Under the pieces are notes generated by a model that did no database searches, was not told where the DNA came from, and saw nothing but the letters and a program-made list of their open reading frames with translations. A stretch of DNA of 64,000 nucleotides from Wolfiporia cocos. Its lineage: Eukaryota; Basidiomycota; Agaricomycetes; Polyporales; Phaeolaceae. Both the position numbers and the translations under genes were made by a program. The stretch spans positions 2,108,001 through 2,172,000 of the forward strand of contig JACCLO010000001.1 in the NCBI GenBank assembly GCA_029448655.1, written 5' to 3'. Each line of letters starts with the position of its first letter. The first letter of the stretch is position 1. Shown one piece after another: positions 45,589 through 57,265 of this stretch.

Positions 45589-47376
45589 TTACCAAAGCCT
45601 GCTAGTCTCTGGAGGGAACCTGTTTGCCATGCGCAGCATGGTCACTTGACCTGTCATAGTCGAGAACTTCAAGCCAAAACAAGGGATAACTTCAGTGTTA
45701 CTTCCTGAAATGCGACCATCGTTGAAAACATACCCCGTTGCCAACGAATACTTGAGCTCGTTGTCCAATCAGCATGTCAACAGCCTGTTTGACATACTCC
45801 TGCTCTTGGTTGAGAATCAGGTCTCTGCTACTGGCGATATTCGACCACTGTCCGGCTCGCCGTAGGGAGGCCTTAAGGTCGAAGATCCACTCTGTCGGAG
45901 CATTGGTCATGATATAGACGTTCTCAAGCCCCTTTCCCGCCTCGGTGCGCCGCACCTCCTCGACCTTTGCCACGATCTCGTCAATTTCGGGGTAACATCG
46001 GAGGCGATAGAACTCGGCCCTAGATTCCGCAGTAGTGTCGGGCGGTAGATTTAGTTGATCAAGCATCGAGGGGAAGGAGTTAAATCCGACAAAGCTGGCC
46101 CCCCAGCCCGTGAGACGCTTGCAGTGTCGCACAAAATCGCCTCGCCTGACATGCACAGCCAAAAGGCCTGGTATGGATGAGTACCGTTCCGCGCTGGGGA
46201 CCGTTACCGGAACAGAGGACAAAAATGGATCGAGTACCATTGAAGGCGAGAAGACTTCTCGATTGGTGTCAAATGCTAGTTCCACCAGCGCGGACCACGC
46301 GAAGGTAGTCAAGATGGGCGACTGAGAGAACGACGGCCATACATCGAGCAGGCGTTTGGCATCTTGCATGATCCTGAGAGTCAGTGAGTTTGACGTACAA
46401 CGTGGGTATCCCACGACCTACCAGATATCGAAAATGACCCATGAATCTCTGGGAATCTCTACACAGCGATCGTCGGTTCTATTGAGCACCTCTAGCCACT
46501 TTCCTATTTTGGTCTCCGCAGTAGGGACTTGATCTCCAAATGATGACAAGATGTCGTCATCCCGGATGACCTTGGGTCCCGGACAAACCTGGTCCCAGAA
46601 GTCCTTCATGACGGCTAGTGGAGCATCATCTCCAACAGGGAACTCGCCGCCCACGGTAGGACCTGGTACAAGGATAGATCCGTCATGGCCTGTCATACTG
46701 TGGACCCATGGGAACTCACCTCGGATAAGAGCCGTCAGGGGTATTCTTGATGGGATTGGCTTCAGGTTGTACAGCGAGTAATCGGACACTCCCTCATTCC
46801 ATGTGAAGTTCGTAAACACAAAACTGGGGGTCATTAGTACGAACCTTAGAGGGATTAAGTGCAAACGTACGAGCGACCGGCCCGGTATGCCAAGAATGAG
46901 TTGAGCAGAAGTTCTTCCATGACATTTCCCCACCCGTTTGCTAATTTCAGAAACGACTCAGCCGTGTGCGTGTGATATCATGCGAAGCTGTTCCTACCTC
47001 GCATGTAGTTTGCCATCCAGATATAACGGACTTCTTGATTTTCCGGGGAACGGCTCAAGCTGTGTTGCGGTAGTTGTCGCTCGTACTCATGAAATCTGGA
47101 GTAAAGAGGTGGGAGTCGTGATTCCTTTGCGAGAGCATGGAGGATAGGAGAGGGGATCCCAATACGACCGTGGAAAAATAGCCAAAGCCATGAGCAGACT
47201 GCCATGGTGAAGAGAGACATAGCCGTCAGAGCAATCTGGGTGTGTTGTCGCCTCAGACAGCGGGGTGCTTGCCGCTTTCGTGGTCGCTGTCTAGGACGTC
47301 CTGAAGAGTCGTCATGGGCGAGAAGCACGTATTCGTCTTCGTCTTCACTAGAATCTCGACGGAAAAGGCACAACAT
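45589..47376 (-). CDS. O-fucosyltransferase-like type II membrane protein, copy 2
   Basis: Six exons from the start: 46998-47376, 46871-46940, 46720-46823, 46422-46662, 45734-46373, 45589-45666; 503 residues. Exon sizes and phases match copy 1 almost exactly (70/70, 107/104, 241/241, 643/640, 78/78). The N-terminus is acidic then Arg-rich, with a signal-anchor helix at about 49-68 (ALTAMSLFTMAVCSWLWLFF). Conserved blocks are NGWGNVMEELLLNSFLAYRA, FVFTNFTW, HVRRGDF, VYIMTNAPTEW and FSTMTGQVTMLRMAN. It keeps the Asp of the donor-site motif, so it is the better candidate for an active enzyme. The fucosyltransferase assignment rests on motif resemblance; the acceptor is unknown. Confidence 0.8.
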
Positions 47377-49992
47377 CGCGGGACGGTCCACAGTGTTTCA
47401 GGATATGGCTGGTAGGAATACCTGCCTGACTTATGTACTATCGCACACCAAACGCGCGTTCTATGTACCAAGCGTTATGTGACCTCGCTTGGCCCTTGGC
47501 ACTTGCGCAGCCATCAGTGATATCGAAACCGAGTCTCGAAATGCTCACGGAACAATTTGCTTTATCCGGATAGAGAAACGGTTCGCAGAAATGCCGCAAA
47601 GCGACGCACATGTCGCTACGAAAGAAGCAGCGAAACGCGACTAATCTCCGACATTTACTGTTGGGGATTTGTGTACCGCACTGCAAATCAGGCTCTCAGA
47701 CACCGTCCTGGAAAAGATTGTATCACGATGGTTTTGGGTACGCACTTCACCTCTGTCGCCGTTCGCCGACGTGCGTGCTCGGTGTGTGTGTGATCCGGCA
47801 GACCACCGACGAGTAGTCATTCCACCCGCAGTTAGACATAATCCCGGGTCGTCTAACTTTAGTCTTGGAAAAGCCGTCAGCCCTGCTGATAATTCTCAAC
47901 GTGCTACCTAGGATTGTTATATCGAGCTTTCGAGAATCCCGGGGACGGCTCATTGAAAAGTTGAAACTCGATCAGAATCTTGTGAGCCGAAGCGCGATCG
48001 ATCTATCATCACGGATTCCTGATACGGAATTCGTTTGGATTGACTGCTCCCAGATTTCATATCGCTTGGACCTGCGTGGAATAAGCGAGACCCATTGGAA
48101 AGAAACGAGGCCCTCTAAGTCGGTGGGACCCCGCCATATGACAAAGCGGGTCGGTGAGAAGTTGTTTGCAACAGATTCGAAGACAAAAAAGGTCACGTGT
48201 TGCGCAGCTCCTGCAAAGACGTCTATCTAAGGACGTGCGCAGCAATATCCTGTGGATTATGAAATTGTAGCACCTGAGAGAGCAACCGTGTAATATCGGT
48301 AACACTCACCAGCCAAAATTATATGAATATAAACACATGTGGGAAATGCACGTTTTCGTCGCTAATTTAATTGACCGAGGAGTTGAACTGTGTGATGGCG
48401 TGGGAGTCGAGAATCGTCCGTGAGAAAAGCTGAGCCGACGTTGAAGTGTTCTACTAAAAACTTTGTGAGCACGTTCTGCCAAGCCCCATAATAATCAGGC
48501 TGGTAGGACCGGTCCGACCAGAGTCCGCAATTGACGCAGCGACGCAGCAGTCACGGAACACCACCGCTGTAGGAGGGGAAAAATGAAGCAGGTTGAGGAC
48601 AAGTGGGCTGTCGAGAGACTATGGGGTCGAGGGGAGAGATAAGAGAAACAAGGTTTGAGAGTATAGGAAGGGTGTAGTTCACGCCTTGCGCGAGGTACGA
48701 GCGCTAGGCCGAACGTTTGCTTACTAAGCAAGTGGAGAGGAATGAGAGACGCGTAAGCGCATTTGCGCAGCACCTCCCTCGTAGCCCGCTGCAAAAACCA
48801 GTTTTCTGACCCACTCAGCCACTCCCCAGTGTTGGATGGTGGTGTAGTCGTGCCACCGCCTCGTTTCGGCCTCTACACCGCCAACCATCGCTCGAGAAGT
48901 TCGGTCCTTTGTGGCTCAGCTCGGTCGTCTCCCTCGCACGCGAAGCGCTCGAAAACCCGTCGCATCATCGCATTCCCAGCACTTCCAAACACGGATTTTC
49001 ACACCTTCAAAATTCCGAGTTTTCGTAGCCTTAGCACCTTTGGAATTTTGCCCAATTCCGACCGAACTCTCTCACCCCAAAGCATCCTTCCTAGTTCAAA
49101 CATCACTCATTAGATTGACATATACTCGTCACTGTACACTATCCTCGTAGATCCCCACTCGCACTTAGGAAGCCCGCTATCTATCTGACAATTATGAATA
49201 TGAATAGTCTCTGACGCGAGCCTATAAGTACAGTAGAGACAAAACATGACGTATGGCGTGCACGAACGAGTCTTGACAAGTCACCGAATGTAGTAAACGA
49301 CTTGCCATAAAAGTATGAATAATGATGTCACAAGGAAACCTGGTTCTGGGAGCCGCGTCGTCGGCACAGACGCATTCACGACAATCGAGTACGAGCAATG
49401 TCTCAACGCTGCATTGGAAAGGCCGCGTCCTATATATTTAAATATTGAACTTTGGTATGGAATGACGAATGACAACAGCATTTCGGTGCTTGTGCTCAAG
49501 TACCACCATTCCCCGTTAGGTTAGGATGCTATTCTATGTTGGGAGTATCTGTTGACCTATCGCAGATGTGGTCGACCATTCACTAGTCACTGTCCAGAAA
49601 CCGAGAACTCGGCGTAGAACGTGATCAAAGCGACATTGTGATGCGCAAATGGAGGCCTTACTACCGCCGATAATATTCAGATGTGTATCAAGCATAGGAG
49701 TGTTGACATGTCAGAGCGACACATTTGAGCGCGTACAGAAAAACGAACGGCTGTCATTGTGACGAGCACGCCTAAGCGTCGTGAGATCGCATCAGTCCTT
49801 GGCATGAACCCGCTAAATGTGAGCTAGTTGATCGTTGTAGGCGCAACCCACACACACATCCCGGTTCACACAAGGAGCCCGACACCTTGGTACTGACCTA
49901 TATCTGAGCGGGATGATTGTCGCAGCCTTTCACAAACGGCTCGGAGACAATCAGACATGAAGATATTCGAGCGGTACTACGAGTGAACGGCC
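47377..49992. other. Intergenic, nothing recognised
   Basis: About 2.6 kb. The longest plus frame (47865-48230) has no domain and no splice context. The remainder has only short frames. Confidence 0.45.
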
Positions 49993-51204
49993 TCACTTTT
50001 TCTTCCTCACCTTGGTACCCTCTTCCCCATCGCCATTCTCATCAGCATGTGGTCGTGCCACCCTCCATTTACGCTTCGTCTCCGCCTCCTTGTCCCCAGA
50101 AGTCCGCTCAATTTTTGCGCTGGTCGCCTCTTCTTCGACAGAACTGCGCTCATCGAACGGGTCTTCATCATTGCTGTCGTCGCCTTCATCGATCCCGAGC
50201 TCGAGCAACTCCTCGGTCGGCGCCGTTTGCTTAGTGACCGAACGGGGGGCGTGAATCGATGAAGCCGTCGTAGGAACATGTTCCTTAGAAAATGGATCAG
50301 GCTGTATAGATCCGAGAAGCGACAACATTTGGTTCGCAACTGTCATCCTGCAACACAATATGTAAGTTGTAAAGACCGGGTACTGGCGGGCGTACGAACC
50401 CGATGACGGTGAACTCAAGATAGCCGTCTTCTCCACCCAACGTAGCGCCGGTGAGTTTGTGCACCCATCGGCCGCTGCCTTCAATACCAGATGCAACATC
50501 CGCTTGTTGTCCGTCTTCTCCGGTGACCTCTGCTCCAAATTCTGGGTCATTCTCTGCAGGTCCGTACTCGAACTCCCAGTTGTCGATTGGAATGTGATGT
50601 CGAGGTATTGATACATTAAAAGTGCGATGTACGAGCAATGCAATATGATCAGGAGAGCAAAGTTTGACTTTCCCGACTATTACGACGGCACGCTATTTTA
50701 GAGTCGAGCGACAGACACCACAGAGGACTCACTGAGTTTCATGCCGACTTGAGGACTCCATACAGTCGCATCAAAGGCAATACGACAGTTTGCGAATGGA
50801 CAATCCGCTTTGATTGTAGCCGTATTATCGAGAAATTGTAAATTGTTGTGCGCAAGAACAACGCTTCCAAGTGCCGGAACATATCTAGCGAGCAAAACAA
50901 CTTATAATCCAACGCACTGGCGTAGCTCCGATCGAATCATAGCACACCTCATGAGTAACGAGTCCAACATCTCCTCGACACCTGCTCGCGGATTGTTTGC
51001 AAACACAGGTGGTATCGTTACAGCCATCTTAGCTTGTATGACACGAAATTCGCTGGCATTATCCGTGGCACGCGCCTTCCCCTTATCCCTCTTGCCAGAC
51101 TTGTCCTTCACCTTTGCGCGTTTCGTGGAAGGCTCTACGCCAAGATTGCTTTCGGCGGCAGCATGCTTGCGCTTTTTGGTGTGGTTCTGCGCGGTATGAG
51201 ACAT
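49993..51204 (-). CDS. rpa43: RNA polymerase I subunit RPA43
   Basis: Four exons from the start: 50948-51204, 50733-50884, 50400-50676, 49993-50347; 346 residues. A Lys/Arg-rich N-terminus (HTKKRKH..) precedes a conserved core: FANNPRAGVEEMLDSLLMR, YVPALGSVVLAHNNLQFL, KADCPFANCRIAFDATVWSP (the OB-like part), LCSPDHIALLVHRTFNVSIP, FEYGPAENDPEFG, GRWVHKLTGATLGGEDGYLE and an acidic, Lys-ended tail. RPA43 with RPA14 forms the stalk of Pol I and binds Rrn3 for rRNA transcription in the nucleolus. It diverges from PAM16, with only 172 bp between start codons. Confidence 0.95.
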
Positions 51205-51376
51205 GAGACCGAACGGTAGCTAGGGAGGACAGAGACGATGACCGGAAGGCGATATGTACGAGTGTAGGTCCAACGCGTTAACGCGGGCGAAATTTGTTGA
51301 GAGACGCTAATCACGTGCGCGTGCATACGGAATACGGCCGGCGCACGACCATCCATCTACTCCTTACCTGCTCACA
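51205..51376. promoter_or_regulatory. Compact divergent promoter RPA43 / PAM16
   Basis: The 172 bp between the two start codons must hold both leaders and core promoters. No TATA box was seen. Shared control of a ribosome-synthesis gene and a mitochondrial import gene is possible but inferred from spacing alone. Confidence 0.5.
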
Positions 51377-52034
51377 ATGGTTGGTCGTCATCCCTCTCAG
51401 CTTTTGCTACCGGTCTGAAAGAGTACATACCAGTCTTCTCCGAGGGCGATTGTACAGATTGCCGTAGCAAGTCTATCCATTTTGGGAAAAGCCGTCCGTG
51501 CTGCAGGCAGACAGGCAATCAAAAGTGCGCCGCGTCAACTCACCCATGTGGCTACGGAACCGAGTTTATTCATCTTCCTCGATGCCCAGATGCGCAATAC
51601 CGACCTCAAGGAGCGATCGGAAGTGATGTTGGGAGTGGCGGGAATGCTACGTCGGGATCCATCACGGACAAGCTGACCCGGGAGCACCGCTTGACGCTTG
51701 ACGAAGCGCGACTGATTTTGAACGTGAAAAAAGATGAACCGATGGAAACGATCCTTCAGGCGAGTCAACTTGTTGTGATACTCGGCGAAAGCCTCTCATT
51801 GCGCTGCAGCACTACGAGCACCTTTTCAAAGCCAACTCGCCGCCTCCCCCACAACCCAAACCGCCAGCAGGCAAAAGACCGCCGCCGCCACCAGCATACT
51901 CCCACTATATTCAGTCCAAGGTTGTATGTGCCCGTCAACGGATAGAAGCGGAGGTGAAGGCAAGCCAGCAGCCTCCGGAACCACCACAGCCATCATCGTC
52001 AACGTCTCCACCTCCTCCAGGATCAAGTACTTGA
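51377..52034 (+). CDS. pam16: PAM16/TIM16, mitochondrial import motor subunit
   Basis: Four exons: 51377-51379, 51434-51524, 51590-51759, 51810-52034; 162 residues. The first exon contributes only the start ATG, directly followed by a donor (gttggt). Then SSPRAIVQIAVASLSILGK gives the N-terminal membrane-associated segment. The J-like domain follows: GSITDKLTREHRLTLDEARL, ILNVKKDEPMETILQ, HYEHLFKAN, HYIQSKVVCARQRIEAEV; no HPD is present, as expected for PAM16. The tail is Pro/Ser-rich. Intron 3 has a GC donor (CAG|gcgagt) instead of GT. PAM16 holds PAM18 in check at the TIM23 channel, regulating mtHsp70. The spliced model is in frame and matches family conservation throughout. Confidence 0.93.
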
Positions 52035-52935
52035 CGCTGTCTGCTGTGTAACGGTATTGTTCTCTAGAAGTATCCCAACCATCTGTATAATCTGTCGCAC
52101 CGCTATTCTCTCCATTCATTGGATCCTAGCAATCGGACTGATACATCCGAGATCCACACCGAGCATTGAGCACAGAGTCTCACCTCTTCATTCGCAAGGC
52201 ATAAGGGTACGTACCATATGTTAACAAGAGCACGGACCCGTGAGATCTCACATGCGGGTGTCTGTGGACAATTGCATTCGACTTCTTGCCTGACGATGTC
52301 CGGAATCGTGGCTTCATTGCCCACAAGGATGGTCTGCATCTGAAACACCATACATTAGGCTTGTCCTCGCGTGCCTGCTACGATGATCACGATTTGTAAC
52401 ACAAATACCACACTAGGTGCGTCCAGAATAGTGGATGCTAGTGACTCTGTGCATAGCCTCATCATGCTAGACCTACACATGCATGCGACCTTGAGATTAC
52501 AAGCACCGCGTTGTTCTTTTCGTAGTAGTTTGACGATTATTTACTCTCCTACCGCCGTGAATTTAGGTTAGGTTGCTCCGCTGCCGCTCACGATGACGCG
52601 AGCGGGAAATCCAAACCACGACTTGCAAGCGAAGCTGCCATTTAGAGGACTGTCGGTCAAGTAGTCCTGTAGGAGTTCCTGCTCGTAGGTATCGTCAGAT
52701 TCGTTGGCCTCAACAACTATGATGTCTCCAAGTATCAAACAGAGTGACGATTGCGGCAATAACTTCATGGTGCCAGCTCTGTATTGTAGTGGTTTTTCAC
52801 TCGTCCGCCAGCGCTTATGTCATCTTGACTACTTGTCATCTCAGACTGAAGGCGGGTAGTTTATCTTCAGAGTTCAAACAGAAAGTTCCTCGGTCGGTCT
52901 TCGTGCATGGACAGTACTCATATTTTAGATATAGA
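52035..52935. other. Intergenic with unassigned minus frames
   Basis: Two minus frames, 52103-52351 and 52568-52768 (the latter ATG-started, acidic), have no family signal. They could be exons of an unrecognised small gene; not called. Confidence 0.35.
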
Positions 52936-52961
52936 GGCTCTGTAGTGCAGTGGTTATTGCC
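52936..52961 (+). repeat. Truncated tRNA-Gln 5'-half copy
   Basis: GGCTCTGTAGTGCAGTGG.. is a diverged duplicate of the first 26 nt of the adjacent tRNA-Gln, with acceptor 5' strand and D-arm only. It directly abuts the functional gene. It keeps an A-box-like segment but no B box. Confidence 0.75.
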
Positions 52962-53048
52962 GGCTTTGTAGTGTAGTGGTTATCACTTGAGATTCTGATG
53001 CACTGGCGTTACCTTCTCAAAACCCAGGTTCGAGTCCTGGCAAGGCCT
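52962..53048 (+). tRNA. tRNA-Gln (CTG) with 15-nt intron
   Basis: The acceptor GGCTTTG pairs with CAAGGCC (one G-U), and the discriminator is T, usual for fungal tRNA-Gln. The D-arm is GTGTAGTGGTTATCAC. The anticodon stem TGAGA/TCTCA encloses TT-CTG-A, then a 15-nt intron after position 37. The T-arm carries GGTTCGAGTCC. A TTTT and then a longer T-run follow within 15 nt. The anticodon CTG reads CAG codons. Confidence 0.93.
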
Positions 53049-53525
53049 AATGTTTTATCTTTTTTTAAAGTTGGTCTTTGGGAAGTTTTGGCTTAGTTGC
53101 TGAAAGTTACTCATTGTACTGAGATGGAATGTGTTTTTGCCTGCAAATCTCATGATGCAAAGCAGTGGCCTCTATCATTCTAGAATTCTGAACAGTTCTA
53201 GTTAATTTCCAGGATCAAATGACCATACCTTTGAGGCATAGGGTTAGCACTGATACTGACAAGTCCTGCTACTGGGGCTTCTGTTTTCATGGTTTGAGGT
53301 GAGTAGAATGATGAATAGAATGATGAAGGCTCATGAATGACTTGGCAGTTGAGATCAATACTGCTCTGATTTCCACCTATACCTGCATGTCTAACATCTA
53401 CTTTTGTGGAGTGTGGCTTAAGATTGATGGGTGAAAAAGCATCAAGTCATGAATTCCCCACAAGTAGAACTTTGTTGAGGAAGGTCATTACTACATGGAG
53501 AGCTGGGATGCAACCAATGACGCAC

Positions 53526-54149
53526 CTAGGATGTAATTTCCGTCTTCCACATCAAGTACAGGTAGTCTCCGCGTCTATTCTTGTTGATGTCCGCACTTAC
53601 ACCAGTATAACCGCACTTGCGGATCTCTTCGCGCTCTGTATCACTCATTTTTTTGGATGAGCGGAATAGCTCAAGCGCGGTGATCTTTTCCTTCTGGTTC
53701 TGATCGTAGACGGGAACGAGGTAGCGGTATTCCCCGCTTGCGCCCTTGGCGAGGTCGTCGTAGTCGTTGAGCGGGGACGAGGAGCCTTGTAAGACAACGG
53801 AGAACATTGTCACCGCGAACGCTGCGTCGTCCGTGTACTTCGGCACAAGGCTGACATATCTATTGCAGGACCATTGGTGCGCCAAGCACGGATCAAAGTG
53901 AATTATGAATACGCACTTGCCCCCAAAGCCGGCATTGATGTCAGTGTTGCTGCCGTGAAACTCCATCACACGGTCGCTCGGCTCATCTGCTGCTGTGTCG
54001 GTATACACCACCTTAAGCAACATCACTACCAAGCTTTCATTGCTATGCAAGGATATTCCACTCACACTGATATCGTTAATGTATGTATGAAGGTGTGATG
54101 CGGGCGGTGATTTACTTTCGATGTGAATTGGCTCCGGGGTGTGTGGCAT
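53526..54149 (-). CDS. MABP/beta-prism-like domain protein
   Basis: Three exons from the start: 54066-54149, 53917-54011, 53526-53859; 170 residues. Starts MPHTPEPIHI. Recognisable blocks are FHGSNTDINAGFGGKYVSLV, KYTDDAAFA, DLAKGASGEYRYLVPV and, at the end, ADINKNRRGDYLYLMWK. The repeated D(I/L)N.G.GG.Y(V/L)(S/Y)L pattern is that of the MABP-type beta-prism fold (as in MVB12 and some lectin or pore-forming relatives). No signal peptide is seen. Intron 1 (54 nt) is in frame, so an unspliced longer form would also be open. Function is not deducible; small beta-rich proteins of this kind in mushrooms often act in lipid or glycan binding. Confidence 0.65.
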   Translation of the reverse strand: MPHTPEPIHIESKSPPASHLHTYINDISVSGISLHSNESLVVMLLKVVYTDTAADEPSDRVMEFHGSNTDINAGFGGKCVFIIHFDPCLAHQWSCNRYVSLVPKYTDDAAFAVTMFSVVLQGSSSPLNDYDDLAKGASGEYRYLVPVYDQNQKEKITALELFRSSKKMSDTEREEIRKCGYTGVSADINKNRRGDYLYLMWKTEITS

Positions 54150-54297
54150 TGGCCCGCTTTCAACCAGCAAAAAAGATCACGACGTGCGACACTAATTAAT
54201 TTAATACAAATAAATTGGTGAACCCAAACACACCTATCATCTGGCGGGTCATTTACGGTCTGAACTTCTGGGCATTTTGTTATCTGAGGAACAATAG

Positions 54298-54933
54298 TCA
54301 AAACAGAGTGGAAGGAAAAGGCTGAATAGTTGACCTTCCATAACGACCGCGAGTCGTGTAAACTAGCAAGATTGAGTTCAACCTAATCAATGTGAAAGTA
54401 TATAAGCCTTGTCCGGCGTCGGAACTTGGCAGCAATGCACGCACTGGAGCCTTGTCAGCTTCCCTATCAACGAGCCAGACATAATTGCTTTCGATTTTTT
54501 GAATTCTGTGAGTATTGTGCTGAATCTCTAAGAAGCATTCAAGCATAGGTAGTGGTATGTACAGATCTATAAATGTCTTCTCCATATTTGCTTGAGTTGA
54601 TATTGATGATCTTCCACCATGTCTCACCCCTTCCACCGAAGATCAGACCACCGGGTCCGGCGTGGAAATCCACAGAGGCGTAGCAATCGTATTTAACATT
54701 CTTGATTGTGTACCGATCTGGAAGGGACCACTTGAGCTCCCACTATATGCAATACGGACACAGTCGTCAGCATCAATTGTAGGTGAAGCATCGCAGCCAC
54801 ACACTTGTGCCGCATCAGTAACAGCATGAAAGATTCCACTCAAAATCCCCCCACGATCGTCGTCGTTCGGTAAATAGGCATAATTGCTCCAGCAAACATT
54901 GGTGAAAATATACCTGCCAGACGGCAAAACCAT
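54298..54933 (-). CDS. Ricin-B-type beta-trefoil protein (lectin-like)
   Basis: Three exons from the start: 54805-54933, 54628-54742, 54298-54527; 157 residues. Starts MVLPSGRYIFTNV, followed by YAYLPNDDDRGGILSG, QWELKW (the QxW-type position), DRYTIKNVKYDCYAS, GGLIFGG, and YVWLVDREADKAPVRAL. These are the three-lobed repeats of fungal ricin-B-like or mycocypin-like beta-trefoil proteins. No secretion signal is visible, as in most mushroom lectins of this type. It is a single lectin-type domain with no enzymatic toxin chain. The acceptor of exon 3 was chosen for phase; the last 25 residues beyond LYTFTLIR may be replaced by another short exon. It lies next to the MABP-like gene on the same strand. 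Confidence 0.68.
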
Positions 54934-56566
54934 CCTGCTTGGGGGGGATGCGTGAACAATAGAAGTATCACGCACCGGCGAACCGTTATATTATCGAGCA
55001 GAAAGCGCGTGCGCGTACAGATTGTCACGCACATGGCGATTGTCAATTTGTCACACTCATGGCTTCTTTGATAATGTGGTGCCCTAGGGTGTCAGACACA
55101 TGTATATTGGTATAGAATTGGGCATAGTCAGATCATGTCATTTCGCCGCAACGTGCATCAAGTCGTGCAGAAGCTCTAGCTGTTGGCAATATGACCGGGC
55201 GCAGGAGGCAGATTCACCGGATGGAGTGATTGATCTCCTCAAAATGAGATGAGCAGCTGTCATTGGTATGCGGATCCGATGGATCCGATTACACTTAATC
55301 TGATATGCAGGCAGCTGACGAATATGTTCTCGACACAGCTCGATGAGAACTTGATACGATCTTGAAGGTACATCCGGCTCGGCCCATCCATGACCCAGAA
55401 ACTGACGGCGTACGAAAGTGAACGAGACATAGATATACTGGATTGGGCACATGTCCACATTTTGGTAGCTAGTTACTAATCGTCGGATTGCATACTACAT
55501 GATGCCTGTGATCCTACAGCTCCCATCGATCCGCATGTGCAACACGAGGATCAAGCCACACATTTTGTGGTCGAAGCTCTGTAGGAACTTCGAGTCACCT
55601 GTTCATCTACTGTAGAATCGGGTGCACCAACCAATTGTGATGTACTGATTTGACATGCCATGCATTTGTGGCGCTCGGCGCTGTTATTAGTCTCGCTTGC
55701 TAGAACGATCAAGTTAACAAAGCAGTCGAACATTCCTTATACAGATCGCTGCATACAATCTGTAGGGGCCTGTGCCCAACTGATCCTCGATAGCACCAAG
55801 AATATGACAAGAAGTCCGATAATTGTCAGTAGAATGCCTCGCCACCACACAGATCATCAGCCAAGATCAAGTGGCCCTCGGGGCCGTTCACCATGCTATA
55901 CAATTTTGTCCGAGAACCTTCCACCACGGGCAGGTCCCTGATATCTATGCTGATGCTGTCATCAATGTTGGTGTTGTCTTCGTCAGAGTTGGTATCAGCA
56001 TCCGTTGTTTGTATCGTTGCTGGGACCTGAGTCGTCGTCGATTGCATCGGTGAGGGACACAAGCTCTATCGTCCTGAAATACGCGACACGCCAACAACGC
56101 CAAAGATGCCCACAGCGTGCGTGGACTTGTCTATATTATCATATCATTAGACTTTACTGCTTGAAAGGAGCATACCACACACCACATTGCCTGTTCTTCC
56201 ACCACTTGTGCAACAAAATCCGTACATCTAGCAACGTCACTGTTTTTTCCCGCTCGTAGGTGCTTGAGGTTGCTAGCAGCTGCGCTGTCTACGATGCCAT
56301 ATGCCTCTAGCACACCCTCGGTGCGTGCCGTGGCCTTGTTGGTTACACTGCGCATTTGTAGTGGATGGGGAATCGATGAGACATGTCTCATACCTTGTCT
56401 ATTATAATTAGTGTGATACGCCCATAATCCCCATCAGTAGTATGTGGAGTGCTGTCCATTTCCTTGGCATATGGCACGTGAACGAGTTCTGTAGTACAGA
56501 CCGTGCCGATGTCTTTGTCAATGGCCTATTGTTACGCCACATGCCACACGCCGCGCCTGTCGCCGC

Positions 56567-57265
56567 TCATTTACGAACTTTCTTCGCATCGCCGTCCTTC
56601 TGAGCACGTCTCTTCCTCTTCTGTGCATCATATGCATATTGAACTGCATTATATTTCTGCCTGCAGGCCGACTCCTCGTTGTTCGGGAAGCTGCTGGGGT
56701 CGAATTGGCGTAGCATGCATGAGAGGGAGACGTTAAACAGCCAAGGAATGTTTTCATGGTAAAATAAGAGCGCGCTTGTTAGATGCCGGAAGAGCTGTAA
56801 ATTATGTGGACTCGCGAGTGTATATCCGGCCCCCGCGCCCGCATGATATACATTGTTCGGCCACTGGTCCTGGCCGACAATGGGATTGCATAGTCGACGA
56901 AGTGATGAGGAGAGCTCCGCTGACAAATGAGGTGAGATCACCGAGGGAGCACTGGCATAAACTGCGCCGATGGCTGACAAGACCGTGCTCGCTTCCGCCA
57001 GGCGAAAAATTAGCGAATCAATGGGCCGACTGGACCGCTCACTAGACTTTCGTGGCCGGGCTTCGCCGCACTGATTCGCTGTGGTTTGCCCTATGGAGCT
57101 TGAGCTCAATGGAAAACCACAGCCAGTAGTTGTGGAGAGGAAGCGCGGAGATGTGGAGTAAAGCAGGTCGCCGAATAACGTATACGCGAGAGGCCGAAAG
57201 CGGACGGCCGCGACGATGCGGACGGTCGCGACGATGCGGACGGTCGCAAAGTGAATGGACAACAT
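56567..57265 (-). CDS. Hypothetical protein with Lys/Arg-rich C-terminus
   Basis: Single open frame of 232 codons starting MLSIHFATVRIVA. The start contains an 18-bp tandem repeat in frame (TVRIVA-type hexapeptide). The middle is neutral, and the end (SACRQKYNAVQYAYDAQKRK.., then KKVRK) is strongly basic. No family recognised. Long frames arise by chance in this composition, but the low density of splice-like interruptions and ordinary composition of the last 100 residues make at least the 3' part plausible coding sequence. It could be the last exon of a larger gene. Confidence 0.35.
   Translation of the reverse strand: MLSIHFATVRIVATVRIVAAVRFRPLAYTLFGDLLYSTSPRFLSTTTGCGFPLSSSSIGQTTANQCGEARPRKSSERSSRPIDSLIFRLAEASTVLSAIGAVYASAPSVISPHLSAELSSSLRRLCNPIVGQDQWPNNVYHAGAGAGYTLASPHNLQLFRHLTSALLFYHENIPWLFNVSLSCMLRQFDPSSFPNNEESACRQKYNAVQYAYDAQKRKRRAQKDGDAKKVRK
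57200..57252. repeat. 18-bp tandem repeat, three copies
   Basis: gcggacggtcgcgacgat repeated nearly perfectly three times (a c/t change in the first unit; the last unit breaks after gtcgc). It is a multiple of three, so it is frame-neutral for the overlapping minus frame. Confidence 0.85.
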
